A stretch of DNA of 64,000 nucleotides, from NCBI RefSeq assembly GCF_013415905.1, contig NZ_CP058909.1:1612001-1676000 (forward strand), read 5' to 3'. A program made the translations under genes and the position numbers. Source of the DNA: Halosimplex pelagicum. Lineage in GTDB: Archaea > Halobacteriota > Halobacteria > Halobacteriales > Haloarculaceae. The notes below the pieces were generated by a model. It ran no database searches and was not told the DNA's origin. It was given only the letters and a program-made list of their open reading frames with translations. Shown in pieces: positions 53,034 to 62,080 of this stretch (position 1 is its first letter; every line of letters begins with the position of its first letter).

Positions 53034-54953
53034 ATGACAAACAATGAGCAACCCTCGAACGGGGGACGAGAGGCATCGCAATCCAACGGACCGAGCGCGG
53101 ACGAAGGGGGACCGTCCCGTCGCACCTTCCTGAAAGGGACGGCCGCGGCCGGAGCGGTCGCGCTCGGTGTCGGCGCGGGCGCCGTCGGCTCGGCGTCGGC
53201 GGGCATCCCGACCCCGCAGTTGCATCGCGACGGCAACCTGATCAAGGACCCGGACGGCAACGTCGTGACGCTGCGCGGGGTCAACATCGCCGACCCCAAG
53301 CGGATCAACGTCACGTCCCAGGCCCGGGGGAAAGACGCCGTCCAGGTGATCGACAGCCTCACCGACGCGAGCAACGGCTGGTACCCGCGAACGATCCGCG
53401 TCCCGGTCCAGCCCGTCGACATCGGCGAGTACGAGCCCGGCTCGGGCCCGCCCGTTCCGGCGTTCACCGAGAGCCAGCTGGAGAGCTACCTGACCAACCA
53501 CCTCGACGAAGTGGTCCAGCGCTGCGCCGAGCGGGGCGTCTACTGCATCGTCGACTATCACCGCCACCGCGACGTGCAGTGGGCGGAGGGCCAGGACGGA
53601 CCGGTCAACGCCGAGCTGCAGGACGAGGTCGACATGTTCTGGGATATCGTGGCGCCCCGGTACAGCGACGACTCGCACGTCCTCTACGAGGTGTACAACG
53701 AACCCACCGAGCCCGGGATGTGGGAGGACCCGACCGACACGCAGTGGGTCGCCGACGTCTGGCAGCTCTGGCTGGAGATGGCCCAGCCGTGGGTCGACAC
53801 GATCCGGAGCCACGCCGACAACCTGATCCTGATGGGGTCGCCTTCCTGGACTCAGAGCCCCGAGGGCGCGCTCGTCGAGGAGTTCGACGGCGAGGACATC
53901 GCCTACACCTACCACATCTACCCCGGCCACAACTCCAGCCGCGCCCAGGACTGGGAGGACGCCTCCCGCAACGGCGAGGGCGTCGCCGGCGTCTACGAGC
54001 AGGCGCCGCTGTTCGTCACGGAGTTCGGCTGGGAGGAGAACGCCGGCCAGTACATCGGGGGGACCGACGAGTTCGGCGACGCCTTCCACGACTTCCTCGA
54101 GAAGAGCCCCGCCATCCACTGGACGGCGTGGTGCGCCGACCCCGTCTGGCGCCCGGTCATGTTCAGTCGGCCGTTCGCCGACAACGCCGACGACTCCGTC
54201 GGCGACCCGTACAACGGCACGGTCCCCGAGGCCTGCTCGGACCTGCCGTGTGAGTGGTCGCTGACCACCGGCAGCGGCGCCATGGGCGACGACATCAAGA
54301 GCTGGCTCGAACAGTACCGCAACGACGGTATCCCCGGCGAGGGCACCGTGACCCCGCCGACGGACACGCCCACCCCGACGGACGAACCGAACACCCCTAC
54401 CGACGAGCCCGATACGCCGACCGACGAGCCGGAGACTCCCACGGACGAACCGGACACCCCGACGGACGAACCGGAGACACCGACCGACGAGCCGGACACG
54501 CCGACGGACACGCCCGCGGCGGACGCCCTCGTGGTGAACAACTACGACGGGGACCCCGGCTGGGCCAGCCACCGCAACGACCTCGGGCAGTGGTGCGGCG
54601 CCGGCTCCTTCGAGAACGGCGCCGGTGAGGTCTCTGACGGCGCGCTCGTGCTGAAGTACGACAACGGCGGCTGGTTCCAGGAGCAGGTCAACCAGGACGT
54701 CTCGGGCTACTCGACGCTGGTCTTCGAGGTCAGCGGCGCGAACGGGGGCGAGGAGTCCGAAGTCCTGTTCGACATGGGCGGCGTCCGCACGATGCTCTCG
54801 AACGTCACCGACGACTCGATCGGCACGAGCACGGGGACGGTGCGCGTCGATCTGGAATCGGCGGGCGTCGACCGGTCGTCGCCGTCGGTGCGACTGAACT
54901 TCTGGCAAGGGGGAGCCAGCACGCTCGAACTCTCCGAGATCCGACTCGAATAG
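53034..54953 (+). CDS. Tat-secreted GH5 glycoside hydrolase (cellulase-like)
   Basis: The 639-residue protein should cut beta-1,4-glucan outside the cell. Order: acidic N-region (1-28), Tat signal SRRTFLKGTAAAGAVALG (28-57), GH5 barrel (58-430), Thr/Pro/Asp/Glu stalk with repeated TPTDEPD units (441-495), and the shared C-terminal module (496-639). Catalytic residues are acid/base Glu223 in VYNEPTEP and nucleophile Glu330 in FVTEFGW; also seen are Arg122, His176, His294, Tyr296 and Trp366. Exact substrate (cellulose, glucomannan) is not shown. It is first of a co-oriented set with 32 bp to the next gene. Confidence 0.93.
   Translation: MTNNEQPSNGGREASQSNGPSADEGGPSRRTFLKGTAAAGAVALGVGAGAVGSASAGIPTPQLHRDGNLIKDPDGNVVTLRGVNIADPKRINVTSQARGKDAVQVIDSLTDASNGWYPRTIRVPVQPVDIGEYEPGSGPPVPAFTESQLESYLTNHLDEVVQRCAERGVYCIVDYHRHRDVQWAEGQDGPVNAELQDEVDMFWDIVAPRYSDDSHVLYEVYNEPTEPGMWEDPTDTQWVADVWQLWLEMAQPWVDTIRSHADNLILMGSPSWTQSPEGALVEEFDGEDIAYTYHIYPGHNSSRAQDWEDASRNGEGVAGVYEQAPLFVTEFGWEENAGQYIGGTDEFGDAFHDFLEKSPAIHWTAWCADPVWRPVMFSRPFADNADDSVGDPYNGTVPEACSDLPCEWSLTTGSGAMGDDIKSWLEQYRNDGIPGEGTVTPPTDTPTPTDEPNTPTDEPDTPTDEPETPTDEPDTPTDEPETPTDEPDTPTDTPAADALVVNNYDGDPGWASHRNDLGQWCGAGSFENGAGEVSDGALVLKYDNGGWFQEQVNQDVSGYSTLVFEVSGANGGEESEVLFDMGGVRTMLSNVTDDSIGTSTGTVRVDLESAGVDRSSPSVRLNFWQGGASTLELSEIRLE
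54354..54518 (+). repeat. Linker-encoding tandem repeats in GH5 gene 1
   Basis: About seven imperfect 21-24-bp repeats encode TPTDEP-type units of the stalk between the catalytic domain and the C-terminal module. Equivalent shorter stalks are in the other enzymes. Codons vary between copies, so recent slippage is not evident. Confidence 0.75.
54519..54950 (+). other. Shared C-terminal module, copy 1 (GH5 gene 1)
   Basis: This 144-residue domain is predicted to be a beta sandwich. The conserved landmarks are YDGDPGWASHRNDLGQWCGA, GGWFQEQ, GGEESEVLFDMGGVRTML and LNFWQGG. The same module ends every enzyme of the cluster. It resembles CBM11/CIA30-type folds only in outline. Confidence 0.85.
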
Positions 54954-54985
54954 ACCGACGAACGAACCCACACCCTACCACACCA

Positions 54986-57019
54986 ATGAGCGACGACGGC
55001 ACACACGACGGCGCACAGGCATCGAACGACGACGTATCGACCTCCGACTCGACGGGCGGGTTCTCCCGCCGGAACGTCCTGAAGGCGACGGGGGCGGCCG
55101 CGGTCACGGCCGGTTTCGCCCAGGCCCTGACGGGCTCGGTCGCCGCGGTCGGGATCGACACCCCGCAGCTCCACCGCGACGGTAACAAGATCAAAGACCC
55201 CAGCGGAAACGAGGTCATCCTCCGCGGGGTCAACATCGCCGACCCCGCGCGGCTGGCCCGCAGCTGGCGCGGCAAGGACTCCATGGGCGTCTTCGAGAAG
55301 GCGACCAACACCGATGACTCCAACGAGGGCGGCTGGTACAGCCGGATCATCCGACTCCCGACCCAGCCCCAGGACATCGCCAGTTCGACGAACGACCTCG
55401 AGATGGTCCACGGCGACGACTGGGGGCCGCAGCTACCCGGCCAGTTCGACGAGACCGACATGGAGACGTACTTCTCGACGTACGTCGACCCGATCGTCGA
55501 CGCCGCCGAGGAGCAGGGGCTGTACGTGATGATCGACTATCACCGCCACTTCCCCATCTTCCACCAGCCCCAGAACGAGGCCGACATCGGCGACTACCAG
55601 TGCGGCAACGAGTCGTTCCCCAACGACCTCGGGTTCTGCGGCGAGCGCGGCGTCCTCTGGAACTCCGAGGACCAGGCCTCCGAGCTCGACGGGTACACCG
55701 AGGAGTACGCGTCCGAGCTGAACGACGAACTGCACATGTACTGGAACTTCGTCGCGCCCCGCTACAGCAACCGGTCGCACGTCATCTACGACGTGTACAA
55801 CGAGCCGACCGGCCCCTACGCCGGCGACTGGGGGACGCCCACCCGCCAGCCCAACGCCGGGGAGGACGCCGGCCAGGACACCGACGTGATGGCCCAGGAG
55901 TCCAAGCGGTTCTGGGACATGTGGGTCGACCGCGCCCAGCCGTGGATCGACACGGTCCGCGAGCACGCCGACAACCTCCTGACCATCGGGTCGCCCCGCT
56001 GGAGCCAGTACACCTACTGGGCGCCCCAGAACGAGTTCCAGGGCGACGACATCTGTTACAGCGGCCACGTCTACACCCACGACAGCCTCCGGCCGCTGTC
56101 GGACTACTACGGGACGCCCGCCCAGGAGGTCCCCGTCTTCTTCAGCGAGTTCGGCTGGGCCGAGGGCGGCGGCAAGGACAACTTCAGCTTCCTCGAGGGC
56201 ACGGCCGACGAGTACGCCGACGACTTCGAGTCGTTCATCGACGAGTACCCGGTCCACCCGATCTGCTGGAACTTCGACCACACCTGGGAGCCCGCCTTCT
56301 TCCAGCACGACTCCAGCCAGGACGGGACCTGGGAGATCCACGACTACCAGTCCCGCCCCGGCCAGTGGTGGCAGGACTACCTCGAACAGCACCGCAACGA
56401 CGACCTGCCGAATCCGGACGACAGCGACACCGACACGGCGACGGCGACGCCGACTTCGACGCCGACCGACGAGCCGAGCACGCCGACGCCGACGGACGAA
56501 CCGAGCACGCCGACGCCGACGGACGAGCCCAACACCCCGACGCCGACGGACACCCCGACGCCGACGGACGCGCCCGAGACGCCCACGGAAGGGATGACCG
56601 TCGACAACTACGACGGCGACCCCGGCTGGGCGTCCCATCGCAACGACCTGGGCCAGTGGTGTGGCGCCGGCTCCTTCGAGAACGGCGGCGGCGAGGAGTC
56701 CGCCGGCGAGCTGACCCTGGAGTACGACAACGGCGGCTGGTTCCAGGAGCAGATCAACCAGGACGTGAGCGACTACTCGACGCTCGTGTTCACCATTCGC
56801 GGCGCCGACGGCGGCGAGGAGTCCGAGGTCCTGTTCGACATGGGCGGCGTCCGCACGATGCTGTCGAACGTCACCGACGACTCCATCGGGACGGGCGTCA
56901 CCGAGGTCCGCGTCGACATGGAGGCGGCGGGCGTCGACCGCTCGTCGCCGTCGGTGCGACTGAACTTCTGGCAGGGCGGCAGTAGCACGCTCAGGATCAG
57001 CGGCATCCACCTGGAGTAA
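54986..57019 (+). CDS. Tat-secreted GH5 glycoside hydrolase, second copy
   Basis: The 677-residue protein is a GH5 enzyme paralogous to the previous one. Order: acidic N-region (1-26), Tat signal FSRRNVLKATGAAAV, GH5 barrel (about 57-470), linker of STPTPTDEP repeats (about 485-535), shared module (537-677). Catalytic residues are Glu273 (VYNEPTGP) and Glu388 (FFSEFGW). A larger insert of about 40 residues lies near 197-245 (including three Cys at 206, 218 and 357), absent from the first copy and probably reshaping the substrate cleft. It starts 32 bp after the first GH5, likely the same mRNA. Confidence 0.92.
   Translation: MSDDGTHDGAQASNDDVSTSDSTGGFSRRNVLKATGAAAVTAGFAQALTGSVAAVGIDTPQLHRDGNKIKDPSGNEVILRGVNIADPARLARSWRGKDSMGVFEKATNTDDSNEGGWYSRIIRLPTQPQDIASSTNDLEMVHGDDWGPQLPGQFDETDMETYFSTYVDPIVDAAEEQGLYVMIDYHRHFPIFHQPQNEADIGDYQCGNESFPNDLGFCGERGVLWNSEDQASELDGYTEEYASELNDELHMYWNFVAPRYSNRSHVIYDVYNEPTGPYAGDWGTPTRQPNAGEDAGQDTDVMAQESKRFWDMWVDRAQPWIDTVREHADNLLTIGSPRWSQYTYWAPQNEFQGDDICYSGHVYTHDSLRPLSDYYGTPAQEVPVFFSEFGWAEGGGKDNFSFLEGTADEYADDFESFIDEYPVHPICWNFDHTWEPAFFQHDSSQDGTWEIHDYQSRPGQWWQDYLEQHRNDDLPNPDDSDTDTATATPTSTPTDEPSTPTPTDEPSTPTPTDEPNTPTPTDTPTPTDAPETPTEGMTVDNYDGDPGWASHRNDLGQWCGAGSFENGGGEESAGELTLEYDNGGWFQEQINQDVSDYSTLVFTIRGADGGEESEVLFDMGGVRTMLSNVTDDSIGTGVTEVRVDMEAAGVDRSSPSVRLNFWQGGSSTLRISGIHLE
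56594..57016 (+). other. Shared C-terminal module, copy 2 (GH5 gene 2)
   Basis: The 141-residue module has the same landmarks as copy 1, with nearly identical blocks YDGDPGWASHRNDLGQWCGA and LFDMGGVRTMLSNVTDDSIG. Divergence is greatest in the entry strands and the TIRGADGGEES loop. Confidence 0.85.
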
Positions 57020-57100
57020 CCCGACGACCACGGCGGTCGTCGGCGCCCGGGCCGGTCCGGACGCCGGGGGGCGACCGCCGGACGCCGACGCGGACCAGCT

Positions 57101-57466
57101 ATGGAACGACACGAGCACGCCGACGGGGACGACGGGGGAGCGCGCGACCGCGGTACCGGGGGTACTGCGCCGGTCGCGCGGGCCGCACCCATCGGACTGA
57201 CCGTCGACGGCACCACCGCCGTCACGGCCGCGCTCTCGTGGTCCGGGGCGCCGGCGAGGACCGACCACTACAACGTCTACGTCGACGGGGCCAAGCGGGC
57301 CGAAGCCGACCGGGGGCGAACCCGCGTCGCGCTCGCCAACCTGGCGCCCGCGACGACCCACTCGGTCGGCGTCACCGCCGTCGACGGCGCGGGCACCGAG
57401 TCCCGCCCCGCGACGGCACGGGTGACGACCGACCCGGTCGACCCCACGGCCGAGGAGCACAGCTGA
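57101..57466 (+). CDS. Lone fibronectin type III domain protein
   Basis: The 121-residue product consists of a disordered His/Asp/Gly-rich start (1-28) and one FnIII domain with TAALSWSGAPARTDHYNVYV and HSVGVTAVDGAGTESRPATA, matching the FnIII units in the neighbouring GH5-CBM6 and GH10 proteins. It has no Tat or Sec signal and no membrane segment, so as written it would remain in the cytoplasm. It might be a remnant of a broken multidomain gene, or a misplaced start; the frame is intact. Confidence 0.6.
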   Translation: MERHEHADGDDGGARDRGTGGTAPVARAAPIGLTVDGTTAVTAALSWSGAPARTDHYNVYVDGAKRAEADRGRTRVALANLAPATTHSVGVTAVDGAGTESRPATARVTTDPVDPTAEEHS

Positions 57467-57512
57467 CGGACCGACCGACGGCGGGGCACGGCCCCGCGGC
57501 ACACACGGACAC

Positions 57513-59039
57513 ATGACACGAGACGACCACACGACCGAACCGAGCGACGACCGCGCCGCCGACGCGGGGGCGGACGGCGACGAGACGACCGAACCGAGCG
57601 ACCGCCCCGCGGCGGACGCCCCCTCGCGCGCCGCGAGCAGGCGCACCGTCCTCAAGGCGGGCGCCGCCCTCGGCGCCGGCGGCCTCGCCGTCGGCCTGGG
57701 CGACCGGGCGTCGGCGGCGAAAGTCGAGGAGGTCTGCGACTCCAGCGACTACGGCGCCATCGAGGTCGCCGACGGGTTCTCGCTGATCGACAACCAGTGG
57801 GGCAACTCGGCGGCCGAGCAGTGCATCTGGCTCAACGAGGACGGCAGCTACGGCTACGACTTCGACGCCTCGGGCACCGGCGGCGGGATCAACTACCCGC
57901 AGATACTCGTCGGCACCAAGCCCTGGGGGTCGGACACCGGCGTCGCCGACTTCCCGGTGCGCCGGCGGAACGTCGACGAGCTCGTCATCGACGTCGAGGC
58001 CGACTACACCGAGTCCGGCGGCGAGTGGGACTGGGCCGAGGAGTGGTGGCTGCTGGAGGAACCCGTCAGCGAGGAGACCGAGACCCACCGGTACGAGATC
58101 ATGCTGTTGCTGGACTGGAACGACCAGCACGACCACGGCGCAGTCGAGGCCGCGGACCTGTGGACCGACCGCTACGGCAACACGGTCGACCACTGGACCA
58201 CCTACGCCGGCGGCGGCACCAGCGCCGAGTTCTACATCTTCCGGGTCCAGGGCGGCCACGACGGCGGGAAGATCGACCTGCAGCCGATCGTCGACTACCT
58301 GACCGACGAACACGGCGTCAGCGAGGACCTGTGGCTCTCCGGCGTCGAACTCGGCAACGAGTACTGGGCCGGATCGGTCGGGGAGACGACCTACGAGACG
58401 TTCGACGTGACCGTCAACGGCACGACGTACAGCAGCGGTTCCGGCGAGTCGGCCGACAACGGCGGCGACACCGACACACCTACCCCTACCCAGCCGCCGA
58501 CGGACACGCCCACCGACACGCCGACCGATACGCCGACGGACGAACCGGACACGCCCACCGACACCCCGACCGACGACCCCGGGAACGGCGACGGCGAGGC
58601 GCCCGCGGACGCCCTCGTCGTGAACGACTACGACGGCGACCCCGCGTGGGCGTCCAGCCGGAACGACCTCGGCGAGTGGTGCGGCGCCGGGTCGTTCGAG
58701 AACGGCAGCGGCGAGGTCGAGGGCGGCGCGCTCGTGCTGGAGTACGACGACGGCGGCTGGTTCCAGAGCCAGATCAACCGCGACGTGAGCGACTACGACG
58801 ACCTCGTTCTGGAAGTCGCCGGCGCCTCGGGCGGCGAGGAGTCCGACGTGCTGTTCGACATGGGCGGCGTCCGTACGATGCTCGCCGACGTCACCGACGA
58901 CTCGGTCGGGACGGCCACGAGCGAGGTGCGCGTCGACCTGGCGTCGGCGGGCGTCGACCGCTCGTCGCCGTCGCTGCGGCTGAACTTCTGGCAGGGCGGC
59001 AGTAGCACCCTGGAGATCGAGGCGATCCGACTGGAGTGA
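57513..59039 (+). CDS. Tat-secreted GH12 glycoside hydrolase
   Basis: The 508-residue protein fits GH12 endoglucanases/xyloglucanases, a jelly-roll fold. Order: acidic N-region (1-40), Tat signal SRRTVLKAGAALGAG (42-69), catalytic domain (70-310), TPTDTPTD linker (320-360), shared module (365-508). Nucleophile Glu195 is in HRYEIMLLLDW, the family YExM motif; acid/base Glu279 is in SGVELGNEYW. The 84-residue distance equals that of Trichoderma Cel12A (116 and 200, from memory). The QWG motif near residue 95 is also typical. Substrate is likely mixed beta-glucan or xyloglucan. Confidence 0.85.
   Translation: MTRDDHTTEPSDDRAADAGADGDETTEPSDRPAADAPSRAASRRTVLKAGAALGAGGLAVGLGDRASAAKVEEVCDSSDYGAIEVADGFSLIDNQWGNSAAEQCIWLNEDGSYGYDFDASGTGGGINYPQILVGTKPWGSDTGVADFPVRRRNVDELVIDVEADYTESGGEWDWAEEWWLLEEPVSEETETHRYEIMLLLDWNDQHDHGAVEAADLWTDRYGNTVDHWTTYAGGGTSAEFYIFRVQGGHDGGKIDLQPIVDYLTDEHGVSEDLWLSGVELGNEYWAGSVGETTYETFDVTVNGTTYSSGSGESADNGGDTDTPTPTQPPTDTPTDTPTDTPTDEPDTPTDTPTDDPGNGDGEAPADALVVNDYDGDPAWASSRNDLGEWCGAGSFENGSGEVEGGALVLEYDDGGWFQSQINRDVSDYDDLVLEVAGASGGEESDVLFDMGGVRTMLADVTDDSVGTATSEVRVDLASAGVDRSSPSLRLNFWQGGSSTLEIEAIRLE
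58605..59036 (+). other. Shared C-terminal module, copy 3 (GH12)
   Basis: A 144-residue copy with LVVNDYDGDPAWASSRNDLG, GGWFQSQINRDVSDY and LFDMGGVRTMLADVTDDSVG. It is fused to a catalytic fold unrelated to GH5, which shows that the module moves independently. Confidence 0.85.
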
Positions 59040-59044
59040 TCACG

Positions 59045-62000
59045 ATGAACGACGACCACACCACGACCGATGCGAACCGGTGCGACGCCCGCGGCGACCG
59101 ACCCGACGACGGTCGCTCGGACGACGGCACCGCGACGGCGACCAGGCGGACAGCGTTGAAAACGATCGGCGCGGCGGCGGCCGGCGGGACCGTCCTGTCC
59201 GGGCGCGCCAGTGCGGGCGTCCCGACGCCGCGGCTGCACACCGACGGCAAGTGGATCCGCGACCCGCAGGGCAACGCGGTGCAGCTACGCGGGATGGCCA
59301 CAGCCGACCCCGCGTTCTACCGGCGCACCCACCCCAAGTCCTTCGAGGAGGTGCTCCGGTGGGCCACCGACACCGAGCGGGGCTGGCACCCCAACGTCGT
59401 CCGCCTGCCCTTTACCCAGGACAACGTCGCCCACTACGGCATCGACACCCTGATCTCGGAGTTCATCCGGCCGGCGGTGGAGATCCTGGCCTCCCGCGAC
59501 GTGTACGCGCTGGTCGACTTCCACCTCATCCGGCCGTACACCCAGGAAGCGACGGAGACGTACAACAGCGAGAACGAGGACACGCTCGACCCCATCGACG
59601 ACGTGATGACGAACTTCTGGAGCGCGGTCGCCCCGGAGTTCGCCGACGACGAGCACGTCGTCTACGAGCTGTTCAACGAGCCGACCCAGCCGACGATGTA
59701 CGGCGACGACGAGGGCGCCTGGCAGACCTGGCGCGACGCCGCCCAGCCGTGGGTCGACCTCGTGCGCGAGCACGCGCCGGAGACGCCCATCATCATCGGG
59801 TCGCCGCGGTGGACCTCGGTGACCCACATGGCGCCGGAGTACCCCTTCGAGGGGGAGAACCTGATCTACGCGGCGCACATCTACCCCGACAACGGCGCGC
59901 CCTCGGAGTTCGACCAGTACTACGGCGAGCCGGCCAACGACGTGCCGGTCGTCGTCACGGAGTTCGGCTGGGACCCCAACGGAGGGAGCGTCGACCAGGG
60001 GACCACCTCCGGCTGGGGGGAGCCGTTCCGCCAGTGGGCGGAGGGCTACGCCAACATGGGCTGGATCTCCTGGTGTTTCGACGACTCGTGGGCGCCGACG
60101 TTCTTCGATTCCCAGGGCGAGGGCGCGGCCGAGTCCTGGACGCTCAAGACCGGCGACGACCAGATGGGCGGGTACATCAAGACCTGGCTGTCGGAGACCA
60201 AGGGAGACAGCGTCCCGGCGAGCACGGTCGACGACTCGACGGCGCCGCCGGCGCCCGGAAATCCGACGGTCTCGAACGCGACGGAGATCGGCGTCGACCT
60301 CTCGTGGGACGCCGTGACCGACGAGGGCGAGGCCGGCCTGTCGCACTACACCGTCTATCTGGACGGCGAGCGGGTCCAGGAGGCGCTGCCCGGCGCCACC
60401 ACGACGACGGTCGGCGGGCTCTCGCCGGGGACGACCTACGAGTTCGTCGTCACCGCCGAGGACGACGCCGGCAACGAGTCCGACCCGGCGACCGTGGTCG
60501 CCGAGACCATCGCCCGGGACGCCCAGCAGTCGCCGTACAACGGCCCGCACACCCTGCCCGGTCGCGTCGAGGCCGAGGACTTCGACGAGGGCGGCCAGGG
60601 GATCAGCTACTACGACACCACCGCCGCCAACCAGGGCGGGGCCTCCTACCGCGACACGGCCGTCGACATCGGCACGTCGGCGGAGTCCGGCTACAACGTC
60701 GGCTACATCTCGACCGGCGAGTGGCTGGAGTACACCGTCCAGGTCGAGTCCGCGGGGGCGCGCACGACGCGGGTCAACGTCTCGGCCGGGTCGGGCGGCG
60801 GCGGGGCGCTCCGGGTCTCCGTCGACGGCGAGACGCTGGCGACCCAGGACGTGTGGCAGACCGGCGGCTGGTCGAACTGGCAGACGATCCGCGTCGGCGA
60901 CCTGGACCTGCCCGAGGGCGAGCACGTCGTCCGGGTCACCGCCGAGTCGGGCGCCTGGAACTTCGACTGGATCGAGTTCGGCGAGTCGAGCGGGAGCGGC
61001 GACACGACCGCCCCGCCGGCGCCCGCGAACCTCTCGGTGACCGGCACGACCAGCTCCTCGATCTCGGTCGAGTGGGACGCCGTCACCGACACCGGCGGGA
61101 GCGGGCTGGATCACTACGTCCTGTACGTCGACGGCAGTCAGGAGCAGACGGTCGCCGCGGGGACCACCTCGGCGACGGTCGAGGAGCTGTCGGCGGAGAC
61201 CGCCTATCAGGTCGCCGTGTCGGCGGTCGACGGCGCGGGCAACGAGTCGGCGATGACGAGCGTCTCCGCGACGACCGCCGCCGGGGGCGACACGGAGGCG
61301 CCGTCGGCGCCCGCGAACCTCTCGGTGACGGGAACGTCGAGTTCGTCGGTCTCGGTGTCGTGGGACGCCGTCGCCGACGATGGGGGGAGCGGGCTGGACC
61401 ACTACGTCGTTTCCCTCGACGGCAGCGAGGACCAGACGGTCCCGGCGGGCACCACGGCCGCCACCGTCGAGGACCTGTCGGCGGACACCGCCTACGAGAT
61501 CGGCGTCGCCGCCGTCGACGGCGCCGGCAACGAGTCCGCGGCGGCGACCGTGACCGCGACGACCGCCGCCAGCGACGACGGCGAGGACGACGACGGCGAG
61601 ACGCCCGTCGACGCGCTGGTGGTCAACGACTACGACGGCGATCCGTCGTGGTCGAGCCACCGCAACGACCTCGGACAGTGGTGCGGCGCCGGGAGCTTCG
61701 AGAACGGCGGCGGCGAGGTCGTCGACGGCGCGCTCGAACTCGACTACGACAACGGCGGCTGGTTCCAGGAGCAGATCAACCGGTCGGTCGAGGAGTACTC
61801 GACGCTGGTGTTCGAGGTCAGCGGCGCGAACGGCGGCGAGGAGTCCGAGGTCCTGTTCGACATGGGCGGCGTCCGAACCATGCTCGGCAACGTCACCGAC
61901 GACTCCGTCGGCACGAGTACGGGGGCGGTGCGCGTCGACCTGGAATCGGCGGGCATCGACCGCTCTGTGGGGGATCTCTCGGTGCGGCTCAACTTCTGGC

Positions 62001-62047
62001 AGGGCGGTAGCAGCGTCCTCGCGATCGAGGAGATACGGCTCGAATAG
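59045..62047 (+). CDS. Multidomain Tat-secreted GH5-FnIII-CBM6-FnIII-FnIII protein
   Basis: The 1000-residue protein has a Tat signal (TRRTALKTIGAAAAGGTV, 33-57), a GH5 domain (58-385) with acid/base Glu212 (LFNEPTQP) and nucleophile Glu306 (VVTEFGWD), FnIII at about 400-490, CBM6 at about 500-648 (GRVEAEDFDEGGQGISYYDT; ISTGEWLEYTVQV; WNFDWIEF), two FnIII at about 656-745 and 750-842, and the shared module (855-1000). The CBM6 should bind beta-glucan or xylan. ATG at 59045 is preferred to GTG at 59036, which overlaps the GH12 stop. It follows GH12 by 5 bp, so they are co-transcribed. Confidence 0.92.
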   Translation: MNDDHTTTDANRCDARGDRPDDGRSDDGTATATRRTALKTIGAAAAGGTVLSGRASAGVPTPRLHTDGKWIRDPQGNAVQLRGMATADPAFYRRTHPKSFEEVLRWATDTERGWHPNVVRLPFTQDNVAHYGIDTLISEFIRPAVEILASRDVYALVDFHLIRPYTQEATETYNSENEDTLDPIDDVMTNFWSAVAPEFADDEHVVYELFNEPTQPTMYGDDEGAWQTWRDAAQPWVDLVREHAPETPIIIGSPRWTSVTHMAPEYPFEGENLIYAAHIYPDNGAPSEFDQYYGEPANDVPVVVTEFGWDPNGGSVDQGTTSGWGEPFRQWAEGYANMGWISWCFDDSWAPTFFDSQGEGAAESWTLKTGDDQMGGYIKTWLSETKGDSVPASTVDDSTAPPAPGNPTVSNATEIGVDLSWDAVTDEGEAGLSHYTVYLDGERVQEALPGATTTTVGGLSPGTTYEFVVTAEDDAGNESDPATVVAETIARDAQQSPYNGPHTLPGRVEAEDFDEGGQGISYYDTTAANQGGASYRDTAVDIGTSAESGYNVGYISTGEWLEYTVQVESAGARTTRVNVSAGSGGGGALRVSVDGETLATQDVWQTGGWSNWQTIRVGDLDLPEGEHVVRVTAESGAWNFDWIEFGESSGSGDTTAPPAPANLSVTGTTSSSISVEWDAVTDTGGSGLDHYVLYVDGSQEQTVAAGTTSATVEELSAETAYQVAVSAVDGAGNESAMTSVSATTAAGGDTEAPSAPANLSVTGTSSSSVSVSWDAVADDGGSGLDHYVVSLDGSEDQTVPAGTTAATVEDLSADTAYEIGVAAVDGAGNESAAATVTATTAASDDGEDDDGETPVDALVVNDYDGDPSWSSHRNDLGQWCGAGSFENGGGEVVDGALELDYDNGGWFQEQINRSVEEYSTLVFEVSGANGGEESEVLFDMGGVRTMLGNVTDDSVGTSTGAVRVDLESAGIDRSVGDLSVRLNFWQGGSSVLAIEEIRLE
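61607..62044 (+). other. Shared C-terminal module, copy 4 (GH5-CBM6)
   Basis: The 146-residue copy matches the others, with a two-residue insertion (SVGDLSVRLNFWQGG). Having both a recognised CBM6 and this module in one protein suggests that the module does something other than duplicate CBM6 binding. Confidence 0.85.
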
Positions 62048-62080
62048 CGCGCGAACCACACCACGGCACACACGGAACCT

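Noticed and set aside
54354..54518. Regular repeats as a possible CRISPR array
   Set aside because: They are in frame, vary between copies, have no spacers and encode a Thr/Pro linker.
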